A stretch of 64,000 bases of DNA from Alteromonas sp. IB21. GTDB taxonomy: Bacteria; Pseudomonadota; Gammaproteobacteria; Enterobacterales; Alteromonadaceae. The stretch is from NCBI RefSeq assembly GCF_016405965.1, contig NZ_JAEFCD010000021.1, positions 19,990 to 83,989 on the forward strand, given 5' to 3'. Each line of letters opens with the position of its first letter. The first letter of the stretch is position 1. A program made the translations under genes and the position numbers. The notes under the pieces were generated by a model that made no database searches, was not told the DNA's origin, and worked only from the letters and a program-made list of their open reading frames with translations. Positions 18,638 to 28,173 of this stretch are shown here, piece by piece.

Positions 18638-21271
18638 TTAATTAACGAGGGAACCCGAGAGCAATGCACGCACTTCATCTAGCATGGTTTCAGCTTCCGC
18701 ATATAAATCGGCTTGCTCAATAATAGCCTGCGCACCCGCGCCTTTCACTTGCTCACTACGCACATCAAGCACAATAGGTATGGCCATTGGCGAGGGTTTT
18801 TCAAGATTCACCAGCGTAGCTGAATCTACATAGCGAATAAGTAAGTTGGCAAGTCGTCTTAAATCCAGCAGTTCACGCTCTGCATCAGCTCGGGCCACTT
18901 TAAGTAAAATGTGGTCGCGGTCGTGTTCTCGCAAGGTATCGTAAATAAGATCGGTAGAAAACGTTACCTGCTTCATGGTTTTTTGGCTGGCGTGATAACG
19001 CTGTTCTGTTAGGCCGCTTACCACCGCCACTTGCCTAAACGAGCGCTTGAGCATAGGTGCTTGTAGCATCCAATCTTCTAATTCATCACCTAAAATATCA
19101 GGCTGAAATAGCTGCTGCAGTTGCACTTGAGATATTGGATTTACCGATGCCACCGACAAGCCATAATCGGTCACGCTGAAGCTTAAAGGCTTGATACCCA
19201 TTTTCTCCATTCGTCGAGTTAGCAACATACCTAAGGTTTGATTCGCTTTTCGTCCGTCGAAGGTGTAGTACAGCGTATAATGCGCCTGCCTGAATGGAAA
19301 TTGCTCCACCAGTACCCGCTCAGGGCTAGGCAACTCAGAAAATGCCTGCTGAAGTTTAAGCCACTCTTGTACCTGTGCGGGTAAGGCTCTCCACGACTTT
19401 TGTGTCGCTAAAATTTCGCGTACACCTTCAGCTAAATAAGTTGATAGCGGCATTTGCCCACCTGCGTAGCTTGGTATTTTTGGCTCTTTGGCTTTTGCAG
19501 GCTTCGCGTGAAGCTGCATGTCGCGAATAGCTTCAAAGCGCAGCACTTCTCCCCCAAAGTAAAAGGTGTCTCCCGGCGTTAATTGCTGGGCGAAATACTC
19601 TTCTACTTCGCCGATAATCTTGCCTTGGTTTCCTCTGCGGATACGCTTTACTTTAAGTCGACCCGCTTCAACAATAGTACCTATGTTCTGCCTGTGCCGT
19701 TGAATAACACGGCGATTAGCTGGCGAGAAAGTGCCATCGTCGTTTTTTGTTAAACGCTGGTACCGCTCATAAGCATTAAGAGCACTACCGCCGTCTTGGG
19801 TAAACTGCCATAGCTTATCGAAATCATCTCTATCTAGCCCTTGATACGGCGTGGCGGTAAGTATTTCTTGGTATAAAGTATCTGGGCTATCAGCCCTACT
19901 ACATAAACAGTTCAAAATGAACTGAGGAATAATATCTAGTGCGCCCGGCTGTGGACTTTCGCCATCTAGCTCACCTTTTTCAATCGCGGTGATTGCTGCT
20001 TGGCATTCCAGCGCTTCAAAGCGATTTGCGGGTACTAGTAGCGCTTCGCTAGGTTCGTCGAGCCTGTGGTTAGCCCGCCCTATTCTTTGCAGCAGCCTGC
20101 TCACGCCTTTCGGCGCGCCTACTTGAATGACTTTGTCGACGTCTCCCCAGTCGATACCAAGCTCTAGCGCCGAGGTACATACAATGGCCCGCAGCATACC
20201 GCTGGCCATCATGGCTTCGGTTTTGCGGCGCTGCTCTTTGCTCAAGCTGCCGTGATACAGCGCAATGGGCAGCGCTGCTTTATTTGCCTCCCACAGCATT
20301 TGAAATAGCAGTTCAGACTGAGCACGGGTATTAACAAAAACCAATGTGGTTTGGGCATTTTCAATAGCTTGGTAGATATCTTCGATAGCGTAGCGAGCCA
20401 TAAAGCCACCAAAAGGCATGCGCGCTTTAGAGTGCAACATTTCAACTTTCGGCTTTTCACCTGCTTTCACTTTTACAATATTAGCTACAATGTCACTGCC
20501 AGCCAGCCACGCGCCCAAAGTCTCGGGAAAGGCTACGGTGGCTGACAAACCTATGCGTTTACAGTTTGGTGAGAGTACGCTTAATCGTGCGAGAGCAAGT
20601 GATAAAAAATCGCCGCGTTTATTGGCCATTAAACTATGGGTTTCGTCGATAATAACCCGTTTGAGTTTACCAAATAGCTTATCTGCATCCGCGTAGCTCA
20701 ACATCAACATGAGGGATTCAGGGGTAGTGAGCAGGATATGAGGCGGCTTCTTGCGCTGACGCTGGCGCTTGTGCGAGGGCGTATCGCCAGTGCGTGTTTC
20801 GGCCGTAATTGGCAGCGCCATTTCTTCAATGGGCTGCAATAAATTACGGTGGATATCTTGCGTGAGTGCTTTTAGCGGCGAGATGTAAAGGGTATGCAGG
20901 CCGTTGAAACCACCCTTTTCTTTTCCTTTCTTTTCCTGTCTATCTGTAGCCTTTGTTTCGAGGTGTTCGTCAGTTTCTCTCGACCTAGAAAGCTGTCTCG
21001 TTTCAGATGCTTCAACTGGCACCCCATCTTCCACCATCTCAGCTAGCTCACTCATACCATATGTCTCAGCAAGCTCACTCATACCATATGTCTCAGCAAG
21101 TTCGATTAGGCTAGGCAAAAAGCCGGATAGGGTTTTGCCTGCTCCAGTTGGCGCAATCAATAATGTACAGTCATGCTGGTCTTTTTCTGTCAGCATGGTT
21201 TGCTGATAATCGCGTAATTGCCAGCCTTTTTGTTCAAACCAACGGGCAAAGACTGAAGGAAGTGGGGTCAT
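18638..21271 (-). CDS. Ligase-associated DEXH-box helicase (Lhr-type)
   Basis: A superfamily 2 DNA helicase of 877 residues from the ligase-associated group related to Lhr core. Motifs in order: I (APTGAGKT), Ia (YISPLKAL), II (I-D-E-T-H), III (S-A-T), V (LGIDWGD) and VI (QRIGRANHR), then the Lhr winged-helix/beta-barrel part to the C-terminus. Between motifs I and Ia is an extra ~60-residue charged linker, including an exactly duplicated 9-residue unit. It heads the minus-strand half of the repair cassette, 154 bases from the divergent exonuclease gene. A role in DNA repair is inferred from the conserved four-gene association. Confidence 0.92.
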   Translation of the reverse strand: MTPLPSVFARWFEQKGWQLRDYQQTMLTEKDQHDCTLLIAPTGAGKTLSGFLPSLIELAETYGMSELAETYGMSELAEMVEDGVPVEASETRQLSRSRETDEHLETKATDRQEKKGKEKGGFNGLHTLYISPLKALTQDIHRNLLQPIEEMALPITAETRTGDTPSHKRQRQRKKPPHILLTTPESLMLMLSYADADKLFGKLKRVIIDETHSLMANKRGDFLSLALARLSVLSPNCKRIGLSATVAFPETLGAWLAGSDIVANIVKVKAGEKPKVEMLHSKARMPFGGFMARYAIEDIYQAIENAQTTLVFVNTRAQSELLFQMLWEANKAALPIALYHGSLSKEQRRKTEAMMASGMLRAIVCTSALELGIDWGDVDKVIQVGAPKGVSRLLQRIGRANHRLDEPSEALLVPANRFEALECQAAITAIEKGELDGESPQPGALDIIPQFILNCLCSRADSPDTLYQEILTATPYQGLDRDDFDKLWQFTQDGGSALNAYERYQRLTKNDDGTFSPANRRVIQRHRQNIGTIVEAGRLKVKRIRRGNQGKIIGEVEEYFAQQLTPGDTFYFGGEVLRFEAIRDMQLHAKPAKAKEPKIPSYAGGQMPLSTYLAEGVREILATQKSWRALPAQVQEWLKLQQAFSELPSPERVLVEQFPFRQAHYTLYYTFDGRKANQTLGMLLTRRMEKMGIKPLSFSVTDYGLSVASVNPISQVQLQQLFQPDILGDELEDWMLQAPMLKRSFRQVAVVSGLTEQRYHASQKTMKQVTFSTDLIYDTLREHDRDHILLKVARADAERELLDLRRLANLLIRYVDSATLVNLEKPSPMAIPIVLDVRSEQVKGAGAQAIIEQADLYAEAETMLDEVRALLSGSLVN
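21045..21098. repeat. Exact 27-bp tandem duplication inside the helicase gene
   Basis: Two identical 27-bp units (21045-21071 and 21072-21098) encode the 9-residue unit with core A-E-T-Y-G-M-S-E-L twice in frame. Perfect identity suggests a recent slippage duplication. Frame is kept. Confidence 0.95.
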
Positions 21272-21425
21272 TGATGGTTCTTGTTAATACTTTTAGCACT
21301 TATACGGCAAAACCTTAGTTAGGTTTACTCATGATCTCTTTAGTTTTTAGTGTGTGAGCGGCGTTAAGTGGTCGTTTTTGGGCCGTAAATACGTAGTAAC
21401 AACAAACTTTTGTTAACGGATACGT

Positions 21426-22448
21426 TTGATAGTGCACCCATCAACATGGCTGAAAGCTGACGATACCGGCCTTTATTGTGAGCCTGGTGAGTTTTACATT
21501 GACCCCATGAATGAAGTAGCGACAGCGCTTGTCACACACGGCCACGCTGATCACGCAAGGGCTGGCCATAACAGTGTGTACGCAAGTTCAGAAACACTGT
21601 CTATTATGCAAACCCGCTACGGTAAAGACATGGCGATTCACCAGCACGCTGTAACGTTAGGAAAAACCATTGAGTTTAATGACGTAAAAGTCACGTTTTA
21701 TCCTGCAGGCCACATTCTTGGGTCTACACAGATTCTGATTGAATATGCAGGCTACCGCGTTGTGGTTTCTGGCGATTACAAGCGCCGTCACGATCCTACC
21801 TGCCCTCCGTTTGAAGTTGTCCCTTGCGATGTTTTGATTACCGAGGCCACTTTTGGGCTTCCTGTTTTTAAGCATCCGCCCATTGAACATGAAATTGAAA
21901 AGCTGCTTCATTCGTTGCGGGTTTTTCCCGAGCGATGTCATCTAGTAGGCGCATATGCATTAGGTAAATGCCAACGGGTGATATTAGCACTGCGCGACGC
22001 GGGTTACGCCAAGCCAATTTACTTACACGGTGCGCAGCTAAAACTGTGCGATTTATACAAGCAATTGGGAATAGACTTGGGTGAGTTAATTCCAGTATCT
22101 GAGGTAACGGATAAAAAAACCTTGGCCGGTGAGATAGTCATTGCGCCGCCTTCGGCACTTGCTGACAGATGGTCACGAAGCTTACCTAATGTGCGTCCGG
22201 TTGTGGCATCTGGTTGGATGCAAATTCGCGCTCGTGCCAAGCAAAAAAATGCCGAGCTGCCACTTATTATTTCTGATCATTGCGACTGGCCCGAATTGCT
22301 GCAAACCATCGAAGAAGTAAACCCAAAAGAAGTGTGGGTGACCCACGGCAGAGAAGACGCCTTAATGTATCAGGCAGAGAAGATGGGGTTTAAAGCCAGA
22401 GCATTATCGCTAGTTGGTTATGACGAAGAAGAGCAAGGAGGCGACTAG
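21426..22448 (+). CDS. Ligase-associated DNA exonuclease (metallo-beta-lactamase fold)
   Basis: A 340-residue nuclease of the MBL/beta-CASP-like group that accompanies the ATP-dependent DNA ligase. The metal motif THGHADHA is near residue 36. GHILGS and V-S-G-D-Y-K-R follow near residues 95 and 117, and S-D-H-C-D-W and W-V-T-H-G near the end carry later ligands. The first start is TTG behind GGA; GTG six bases later is an alternative. Its stop shares one base with the ligase start (TAGTG), so the two are translationally coupled. Confidence 0.9.
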   Translation: MIVHPSTWLKADDTGLYCEPGEFYIDPMNEVATALVTHGHADHARAGHNSVYASSETLSIMQTRYGKDMAIHQHAVTLGKTIEFNDVKVTFYPAGHILGSTQILIEYAGYRVVVSGDYKRRHDPTCPPFEVVPCDVLITEATFGLPVFKHPPIEHEIEKLLHSLRVFPERCHLVGAYALGKCQRVILALRDAGYAKPIYLHGAQLKLCDLYKQLGIDLGELIPVSEVTDKKTLAGEIVIAPPSALADRWSRSLPNVRPVVASGWMQIRARAKQKNAELPLIISDHCDWPELLQTIEEVNPKEVWVTHGREDALMYQAEKMGFKARALSLVGYDEEEQGGD

Positions 22449-24178
22449 TGGAGGCGTTCAGTAACTTACTAGAGCAACTTTATTACACTGCTGGTACCAA
22501 GGCAAAAGCGCAGCTTATCGCTGACTACATTGCCAATACGCCAGACCCCGACCGAGGCTGGGCCATCGCCGCTATGGCGGGCACGCTGCGCTTCGACTTT
22601 TTTAAGCGCAACACGGTAAAGAAGCTTGTTACCGAACACACTGACCCCGCCCTTTTCGCCATGAGCTACGATTATGTCGGTGAAGTGAGCGAAACCGTGG
22701 CCCATTTATGGCCCCACAGCGAGCCCGCGGATTTCCTTCCAAGTCTCACTGAAGTGGTTGAAACCTTTGCATCGGTGAGTAAACAAAAGGTGTCGGAAAC
22801 GCTGGCCAATTATTTAACCATAATGACGCCAGCTCAGCGCTGGGCCTTATTGAAGTTAGGTACGCGAGGGCTGCGCATAGGCGTGTCGGCCCGCTCTATT
22901 AAACAAATACTAGCCGATTATGGCGATAAAGATATCAAAGAAATAGAAACACTTTGGCATGCGGTTCACCCCCCTTACGTTGACATGCTTCGATGGCTAG
23001 AAGGAAAAGCTGAAAAGCCAGATATCGAAAATGCGGTAACCTTTCACCCGGTCATGCTTTCTCACCCCATTGAAGACAGCGATATTGAGGCATTTACTGA
23101 GAACACATGGCAAATTGAAAACAAGTACGACGGCATTCGTGTACAGCTCGTTGTTAAGTCAAGTAAAGCTTTTAATGATAGGTCTATTGATAGTGATACA
23201 ACCAATGAGGATGAGCCCGAAAAAGCACTCTTTTCCCGCACTGGCGATGACATCAGCCACTCATTTCCCGACTTACTTGAGTCTGTTAGCGGTAACATGG
23301 TGTTAGATGGAGAACTGCTGGTTATCCACAACGTGGAACATGGCTATGACTTATCTAGAGAATCAACCGCTCAAGGTATGACTACTGGAAATACAACGAG
23401 TGGTAAAAGCGACTCACAGGCTTGGTCCACCGCGCAGCCGGATGTGGACACCTTCAACGCGCTTCAGCAGCGCCTTAATAAGAAAAAACCAAGCAAAGCG
23501 CTACAGTCTTCCGCTCCTGTAGGGCTCATTGTGTACGACGCCTTAGTGCTTAATGGTGAGGATCTCACTGAAAAAACGTTGAAAGCTCGGCGCCAAGCCC
23601 TTGAAAAGTGGTTTAGCGAAAATAGTAACAACCGTTTGTTTCTATCAGAAACCCTTACCGCTACCTCCTCTCAAAGCCTTCGCAAGCTTCACGCTCAAGT
23701 TTGTCAAAACCGTGCTGTCGAGGGGCTAATGATAAAGCGCCTCGATAGTAAGTACATTCCCGGCAGGCCGAAGGGTAAGTGGTTTAAATGGAAGCGCGAT
23801 CCACTGGTTGTTGATGCTGTGATGATGTACGCGCAGCGCGGGCATGGTAAGCGTTCTAGCTTTTATTCCGATTACACCTTTGGTGCGTGGGAAGACAACC
23901 AACTACTGCCCATTGGAAAAGCATATTCAGGCTTCACCGATGAAGAGCTTAAGAAGCTGGATAACTGGGTGAGACGCAATGCAGTGGGCCGCTTCGGGCC
24001 CGTACGGGAAGTTAAAAAAGAACTCGTATTAGAAGTGGCATTCGACGCTGTACACCCTTCATCAAGGCACAAATCTGGAGTTGCGCTTCGTTTTCCACGT
24101 ATACATAGAATTCGTTGGGACAAGCCTGCCAATGAAGCTGACACCTTGGCAAATGTAAAAGCGTTAATAGAGAGTTAA
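22448..24178 (+). CDS. ATP-dependent DNA ligase, repair-cassette type
   Basis: Seals DNA nicks with ATP; distinct from the essential NAD-dependent LigA. The order is an N-terminal DNA-binding domain, then nucleotidyltransferase motif I K226 in KYDGIR, motif III-like L-D-G-E, motif IV E-G-L-M-I-K-R, motif V W-K-W-K-R-D and a C-terminal OB fold. At 576 residues it exceeds the usual ~530 owing to two Ser/Thr/Asp-rich inserts (about 239-259 and 296-333), which look like flexible surface loops. GTG start with AAGGAGG six bases upstream. Fourth member of the helicase, phosphoesterase, exonuclease and ligase set. Confidence 0.93.
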   Translation: MEAFSNLLEQLYYTAGTKAKAQLIADYIANTPDPDRGWAIAAMAGTLRFDFFKRNTVKKLVTEHTDPALFAMSYDYVGEVSETVAHLWPHSEPADFLPSLTEVVETFASVSKQKVSETLANYLTIMTPAQRWALLKLGTRGLRIGVSARSIKQILADYGDKDIKEIETLWHAVHPPYVDMLRWLEGKAEKPDIENAVTFHPVMLSHPIEDSDIEAFTENTWQIENKYDGIRVQLVVKSSKAFNDRSIDSDTTNEDEPEKALFSRTGDDISHSFPDLLESVSGNMVLDGELLVIHNVEHGYDLSRESTAQGMTTGNTTSGKSDSQAWSTAQPDVDTFNALQQRLNKKKPSKALQSSAPVGLIVYDALVLNGEDLTEKTLKARRQALEKWFSENSNNRLFLSETLTATSSQSLRKLHAQVCQNRAVEGLMIKRLDSKYIPGRPKGKWFKWKRDPLVVDAVMMYAQRGHGKRSSFYSDYTFGAWEDNQLLPIGKAYSGFTDEELKKLDNWVRRNAVGRFGPVREVKKELVLEVAFDAVHPSSRHKSGVALRFPRIHRIRWDKPANEADTLANVKALIES

Positions 24179-24280
24179 TACCAGCCCCCAAAAACACTTT
24201 CTTAGTCATGCAAAATCGCAGAGAATGGGAGAAGACAAATCATCGGGTTTACAGCCTGAACAAAACAATAGGAAGTCGCC

Positions 24281-24856
24281 ATGCCTAAGGCTAGTGAAAT
24301 TAAAAAGAATAACACCGTGGTATTTGACGGAAAAGCTTGCATTGTTCGCGATATTGAACGCTCTGTTCCCCAAGGCCGTGCTGGTGGCAGTATTTATCGC
24401 ATGCGTATGTATGACGTGGTAACGGGTGCTAAATACGACGAAACGTTTAAAGACTCAGATACGTTGGATATGGCAGACCTCACCCGTCGCCCAGCAATGT
24501 TTTCTTATATTGACGGTGACGAGTATGTGTTTATGGATAAGGAAGACTACACCCCTTATCACTTGAACAAAGAAAGTATTGAAAACGAAGCCTTATTCAT
24601 TAATGAAGAAACCGACGGTATCCAGGTTGTTATCGTAAGCGAAGTTCCCGTGGCATTAGACTTGCCAATGAGCGTTGAGCTCGAAGTCGTAGAGACAGAC
24701 CCTTCTATCAAAGGTGCGTCGGCAACATCACGTACTAAACCAGCCACGCTTTCAACTGGTCTGGTAATACAGGTACCTGAATATATCAGCACCGGTGAAT
24801 GGATTAAGGTCAACACTGAAGAACGCAAGTTTCAAAGCAGAGCAGATAAGCACTAG
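24281..24856 (+). CDS. efpL: Elongation factor P-like protein EfpL (YeiP)
   Basis: A 191-residue EF-P paralogue that relieves ribosome stalling on polyproline-type and related motifs. The three-domain EF-P layout is complete. The loop tip carries R33 (PQGRAGG) instead of the modifiable lysine of EF-P, the mark of the EfpL/YeiP group; no EpmA-type modification is expected. An AGGAAG ribosome binding site precedes the ATG. Monocistronic with a strong terminator. Confidence 0.95.
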   Translation: MPKASEIKKNNTVVFDGKACIVRDIERSVPQGRAGGSIYRMRMYDVVTGAKYDETFKDSDTLDMADLTRRPAMFSYIDGDEYVFMDKEDYTPYHLNKESIENEALFINEETDGIQVVIVSEVPVALDLPMSVELEVVETDPSIKGASATSRTKPATLSTGLVIQVPEYISTGEWIKVNTEERKFQSRADKH

Positions 24857-24923
24857 GCTCAATTAATGCAGTTAGCTCAATAGCCTGGCACTTTCAATGT
24901 CGCTGTTGCTAGTACTTAGAAAT

Positions 24924-24960
24924 AAAAGAGGGTTCAGTTTGACGTGAACCCTCTTTTTTT
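24924..24960. terminator. Terminator between efpL and the fructokinase gene
   Basis: Perfect 13-bp stem from AAAAGAGGGTTCA to TGAACCCTCTTTT (24924-24936, 24945-24957), 8-nt loop, T tract on both strands. It serves both converging genes. Confidence 0.95.
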
Positions 24961-24978
24961 AACAGTCTGACAAATAAC

Positions 24979-25947
24979 TTATTTAGCGATATTAGCCTGT
25001 GTAGGCAGCGCGCTAAATGCGCCGTACTGGGTTACTGTATAAGCTCCGCAGCGAATGGCAAATTCAGTCGCTTCACTAACGTTTTCAAAGTTTTCTGCCC
25101 AAGCGTCGAATTCATCGGCATTTTTTACTTTAGTGGAAAGGAAATACAGGAAACCACCAATGAACGAGTCACCTGCTGCTGTGGTGTCTTTCACATCCAT
25201 TTTTGGCGATGCTAGCGTGCCGCTAAACGACTTAGTAATATAGTGAATTGGCTCGCCGCCATCAGTAACCAGCACCACTTTAACGCCGCTATCTAACCAC
25301 TGCTGCACTTTTGTATCGGCATTTTCTTCGCCATAAAGCTCCGCGAGCTCTTCACGGCTTGCTTTTAGTATAGACACTTTCTTCGCCGCTTCGTCTATAC
25401 GCGTTGGCGCGTTGACGGTGTCATCCCAAAACGCTGGGCGATAATTGATATCCAAGCACACCATCATGCCGTTTTCCTTCGCCTTGTTTAGAATAAACTC
25501 AGTGCCAGGAATAAGCTCAGGGCCTGAAATCGAACCCGAACAGAAGTGAAGTACAGTATTTTTATCGCAATCGATTGTCGATAAATCTTGCTCTGAAATG
25601 TGCTTGTGTGCTGCATTATCGACGTAAAAGTCGAACGAGCGCTCGCCGTTTTCATCTAAATTAACAAATGCTAACGCGGTATTACCTTCTTGTGTTGTCC
25701 ACACGAAATCTGTATTAACTTTATAGTGCTCAAGCATCTCTTTAAGAAACGCGCCAAAGGTATCATCGCCAACTTTCGATACCATTGCACTCTCGCCACC
25801 CAGTTGCGCTACCGCTACAGCAACGTTTGCAGGCGCACCACCCGCATAAGGTTGAAAAGGTTTCATGGCTGGTATGTTGCCATCTTTGGGCGCCGCACCT
25901 TGGCTTAACATATCAATAAGCACTTCACCTAAACATAAAATTTTCAT
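24979..25947 (-). CDS. Fructokinase, PfkB family
   Basis: Phosphorylates fructose with ATP to fructose-6-phosphate. About 322 residues of ribokinase/PfkB fold, with the substrate motif GGAPANVAVA near residue 35 and the catalytic D-T-T-A-A-G-D-S-F near residue 255. The frame runs to a TTG 18 bases upstream, but GAGG five bases before the ATG at 25947 fixes the start. Fructose as substrate is inferred from overall similarity and from amylosucrase elsewhere in the window, which releases fructose. It is divergent from a ROK-family regulator, probably its controller. Confidence 0.88.
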   Translation of the reverse strand: MKILCLGEVLIDMLSQGAAPKDGNIPAMKPFQPYAGGAPANVAVAVAQLGGESAMVSKVGDDTFGAFLKEMLEHYKVNTDFVWTTQEGNTALAFVNLDENGERSFDFYVDNAAHKHISEQDLSTIDCDKNTVLHFCSGSISGPELIPGTEFILNKAKENGMMVCLDINYRPAFWDDTVNAPTRIDEAAKKVSILKASREELAELYGEENADTKVQQWLDSGVKVVLVTDGGEPIHYITKSFSGTLASPKMDVKDTTAAGDSFIGGFLYFLSTKVKNADEFDAWAENFENVSEATEFAIRCGAYTVTQYGAFSALPTQANIAK

Positions 25948-26006
25948 ACCGGCCTCGTTCAACAAAGTTCAAAATAGACGGTTAAATTTGTGCATAAAAC
26001 ACAAAG

Positions 26007-26021
26007 TTAACGAATCGTTAA
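26007..26021. promoter_or_regulatory. 15-bp palindrome TTAACGA-A-TCGTTAA, candidate operator
   Basis: A perfect 7-1-7 palindrome ends 60 bases before the fructokinase ATG, within the 284-bp divergent region shared with the ROK regulator gene. Position and symmetry fit a dimeric repressor site. Its AATCGTT core recurs in the amylosucrase promoter region. Confidence 0.5.
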
Positions 26022-26054
26022 ATAATTGGGGCATAGTATTGTCGAAAGAAACAA

Positions 26055-26077
26055 TTAAATCAACCCAATTGATTTAA
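26055..26077. promoter_or_regulatory. Perfect 9-5-9 inverted repeat, candidate operator
   Basis: TTAAATCAA, five bases, TTGATTTAA: a perfect inverted repeat in the fructokinase/ROK intergenic region, 34 bases from the first palindrome. Two symmetric sites in one divergent promoter suggest control of both genes by the adjacent ROK protein. The remaining sequence up to the ROK start shows nothing else I recognise. Confidence 0.5.
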
Positions 26078-26231
26078 AATCAGCCTAAAGAATTGTAGGA
26101 TATGCTTGCGTAGTGTTAGATCATGATAAAAAACTATTTCTGAACAAAGCACTACCCTAATTCTTAAATTTGATACGCGGCTAGCTTGTTATTAAACTCT
26201 AGTCTCTCTTAATGGACAGATTGTAATTATA

Positions 26232-27404
26232 TTGAATATTGAACCGGCTTTTCACCTGCCATCCCAAAAGACGCCTTTACTCCTCGATGCTCGCTCAACC
26301 AATGAACGGGAAATCCTAACGCTTATTCGTCAACGTGTTGCATTACCCAAGGCTGAAATCGCTCAATTAACCGGTTTGTCCGCGCAATCCGCTACGGTAA
26401 TCATAAAAAAGCTAGAAGCCGATGGTTTAGTAAAACGTTTAAAGCCTATTAAAGGTGGTGTAGGTCAGCCGAAGGTTCCTTTTGGTATTGACGCTAATGG
26501 TGCATTTGGCGTTGGCCTTAAGGTTGGTCGCCGTAGCTTCGACATGACACTGCTTGACTTAAAAGGCAATGTAAAAGCAACACTTCACGAAAAGTCTGAC
26601 TATCCAACGGTTAGCAATTTACTTAATTTCGCAAAGCGTGCCTTCAACGTGCTCATTAAGAATCTTGATACCGACCAACAACGCCTTGTTAGGGGTTTAG
26701 GCGTAGCTATGCCCTTCGAGATTTGGAGTTGGGCAGAGGAGGCTGGTGCTCCGAAAAATGAATTAGAAGAGTGGAGAGAATTCGATCCTCAAAGCGCCCT
26801 TGAAGACCTTCTCAACTTACCGGTATTTATTAAAAATGACGCGGGAGCGGCGTGCAGCGCCGAAATGTCTTTCGGCAATCCTAACCGTTACGAAAGCTTC
26901 TTATATATTTTCGTTGGCACCTTTTTAGGCGGTGGTCTTGTCTTGAATGGCCAGCTGATAAACGGAAAAACGGGCAATGCAGGCGCTATTGGCTCTTTAC
27001 CATTTTTTAGCGGCACTTCGCAGCGCCAGTTGATTACTCAATCTTCGCTCTATTTGTTAGAACGGGCACTCGTAGACGCTGGGCAAAACGGCAAACATAT
27101 TTATGAATCGCCTTCACACTGGTCATGCGACGAGGGCGTCGTTGACTATTGGCTTTCAGAAACCGCCAAGGGATTAGCATTTGCAACTCAATGCGCAATG
27201 AGCCTTTTGGATGTAGAGGGTGTAATCATAGATGGTGCTATCCCTAATGACGTAAAGAAATCGCTGGTTGAGAGAACCAAAGGGTCGATGGAGCATCTTG
27301 ATATGCGCGGGCTTTCAAAGATACAAGTGAGTCCTGGCCTTGTCGGCGCAAAAGCGCAATCTATCGGCAGTGCAAACTTAGCGCTCCAAGCAAACTATTA
27401 CTAA
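26232..27404 (+). CDS. ROK family transcriptional regulator
   Basis: A NagC/Mlc-type regulator of 390 residues. The N-terminal winged helix-turn-helix spans about residues 25-80 (KAEIAQLTGLSAQSATVIIKK), followed by the ROK sugar-sensor domain with V-G-R near 98 and GGGLVLNGQ near 235. The zinc-binding cysteine cluster of many ROK proteins is absent. The start is TTG without a clear ribosome binding site, so it could begin slightly elsewhere. Divergence from fructokinase suggests it responds to fructose or a phosphate ester of it; that is inference. Confidence 0.88.
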   Translation: MNIEPAFHLPSQKTPLLLDARSTNEREILTLIRQRVALPKAEIAQLTGLSAQSATVIIKKLEADGLVKRLKPIKGGVGQPKVPFGIDANGAFGVGLKVGRRSFDMTLLDLKGNVKATLHEKSDYPTVSNLLNFAKRAFNVLIKNLDTDQQRLVRGLGVAMPFEIWSWAEEAGAPKNELEEWREFDPQSALEDLLNLPVFIKNDAGAACSAEMSFGNPNRYESFLYIFVGTFLGGGLVLNGQLINGKTGNAGAIGSLPFFSGTSQRQLITQSSLYLLERALVDAGQNGKHIYESPSHWSCDEGVVDYWLSETAKGLAFATQCAMSLLDVEGVIIDGAIPNDVKKSLVERTKGSMEHLDMRGLSKIQVSPGLVGAKAQSIGSANLALQANYY

Positions 27405-27513
27405 TCATCTGAAAGTTCAAGACAGCGTTGGGGCGGTATACCAGTGAGAGAAAAATAAACGCGCTGGCACCGCAGTATGATTGGTCTCTTCAAATAAGAA
27501 GGAGCGAGAGAGC

Positions 27514-28173
27514 CTACCTAGTCACGACGTTTTTAGCCCCTTTAAGCAGCGCCTCTTTATCTATCTTATTAGGCACTTCCACACCACGTCGCGCTGCTGG
27601 CCTTGCTTCAATACTGTTCTTCCAGCGAATGAGATTATCCAAGCCTTCAATGCTAACACCTGACCATTCGTAAGTGCGCACCCAGCACCAGTTAGCCATG
27701 TCAGCAATACTATAGTCGTTGACCAAGTATTCACGGTCCTCTAGCCTGCCATCGAGCACAGTGAACAGACGTCGAACTTCGTTTTGGTATCGCTCGATAG
27801 CAACAGGGATTTTTTCTTCTAAGTACCGATAAAATACGTTGGCTTGCCCCATCATCGGGCCAATTCCACCCATCTGAAACATCAGCCACTGGATAACCTG
27901 GCTTTTACCCTTAGCATCACTTGGCAAGAACATTCCGGTCTTTTCAGCGAGATAAATCATAATGGCGCCGGACTCGAAAACAACGTGGCCATCGGCGTCT
28001 CTATCTACGATAACGGGTATACGTCCATTCGGGTTCGTGGCCAAAAACTCAGGGGTTTTCTGCTCGCCTTTCATTAAATTAACCGCATGAGCAGTGTATT
28101 CAAGACCCATCTCTTCTAACGCCACCGACGCTTTCCAGCCATTGGGCGTTGCCGCAGTATATAAATCTATCAT
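27514..28173 (-). CDS. Glutathione S-transferase, YfcG-like
   Basis: A 219-residue cytosolic GST of the Nu/YfcG-like type. The N-terminal thioredoxin-fold half holds T-P-N-G near residue 10 and the cis-proline G-R-I-P-V-I and E-S-G-A-I motifs for glutathione binding. The all-helical C-terminal half follows. YfcG-type enzymes show disulfide reductase activity. Its ATG overlaps the stop of the upstream GST gene (TAATG), so the two are coupled. Confidence 0.9.
   Translation of the reverse strand: MIDLYTAATPNGWKASVALEEMGLEYTAHAVNLMKGEQKTPEFLATNPNGRIPVIVDRDADGHVVFESGAIMIYLAEKTGMFLPSDAKGKSQVIQWLMFQMGGIGPMMGQANVFYRYLEEKIPVAIERYQNEVRRLFTVLDGRLEDREYLVNDYSIADMANWCWVRTYEWSGVSIEGLDNLIRWKNSIEARPAARRGVEVPNKIDKEALLKGAKNVVTR

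Noticed and set aside
21272..21425. SOS box in the repair cassette promoter
   Set aside because: No CTGT-N8-ACAG or close variant found in the gap.
17732..24178. Phage-defence island
   Set aside because: The helicase, nuclease and phosphoesterase belong to the conserved ligase-associated repair set; no mobile genes or defence effectors are present.
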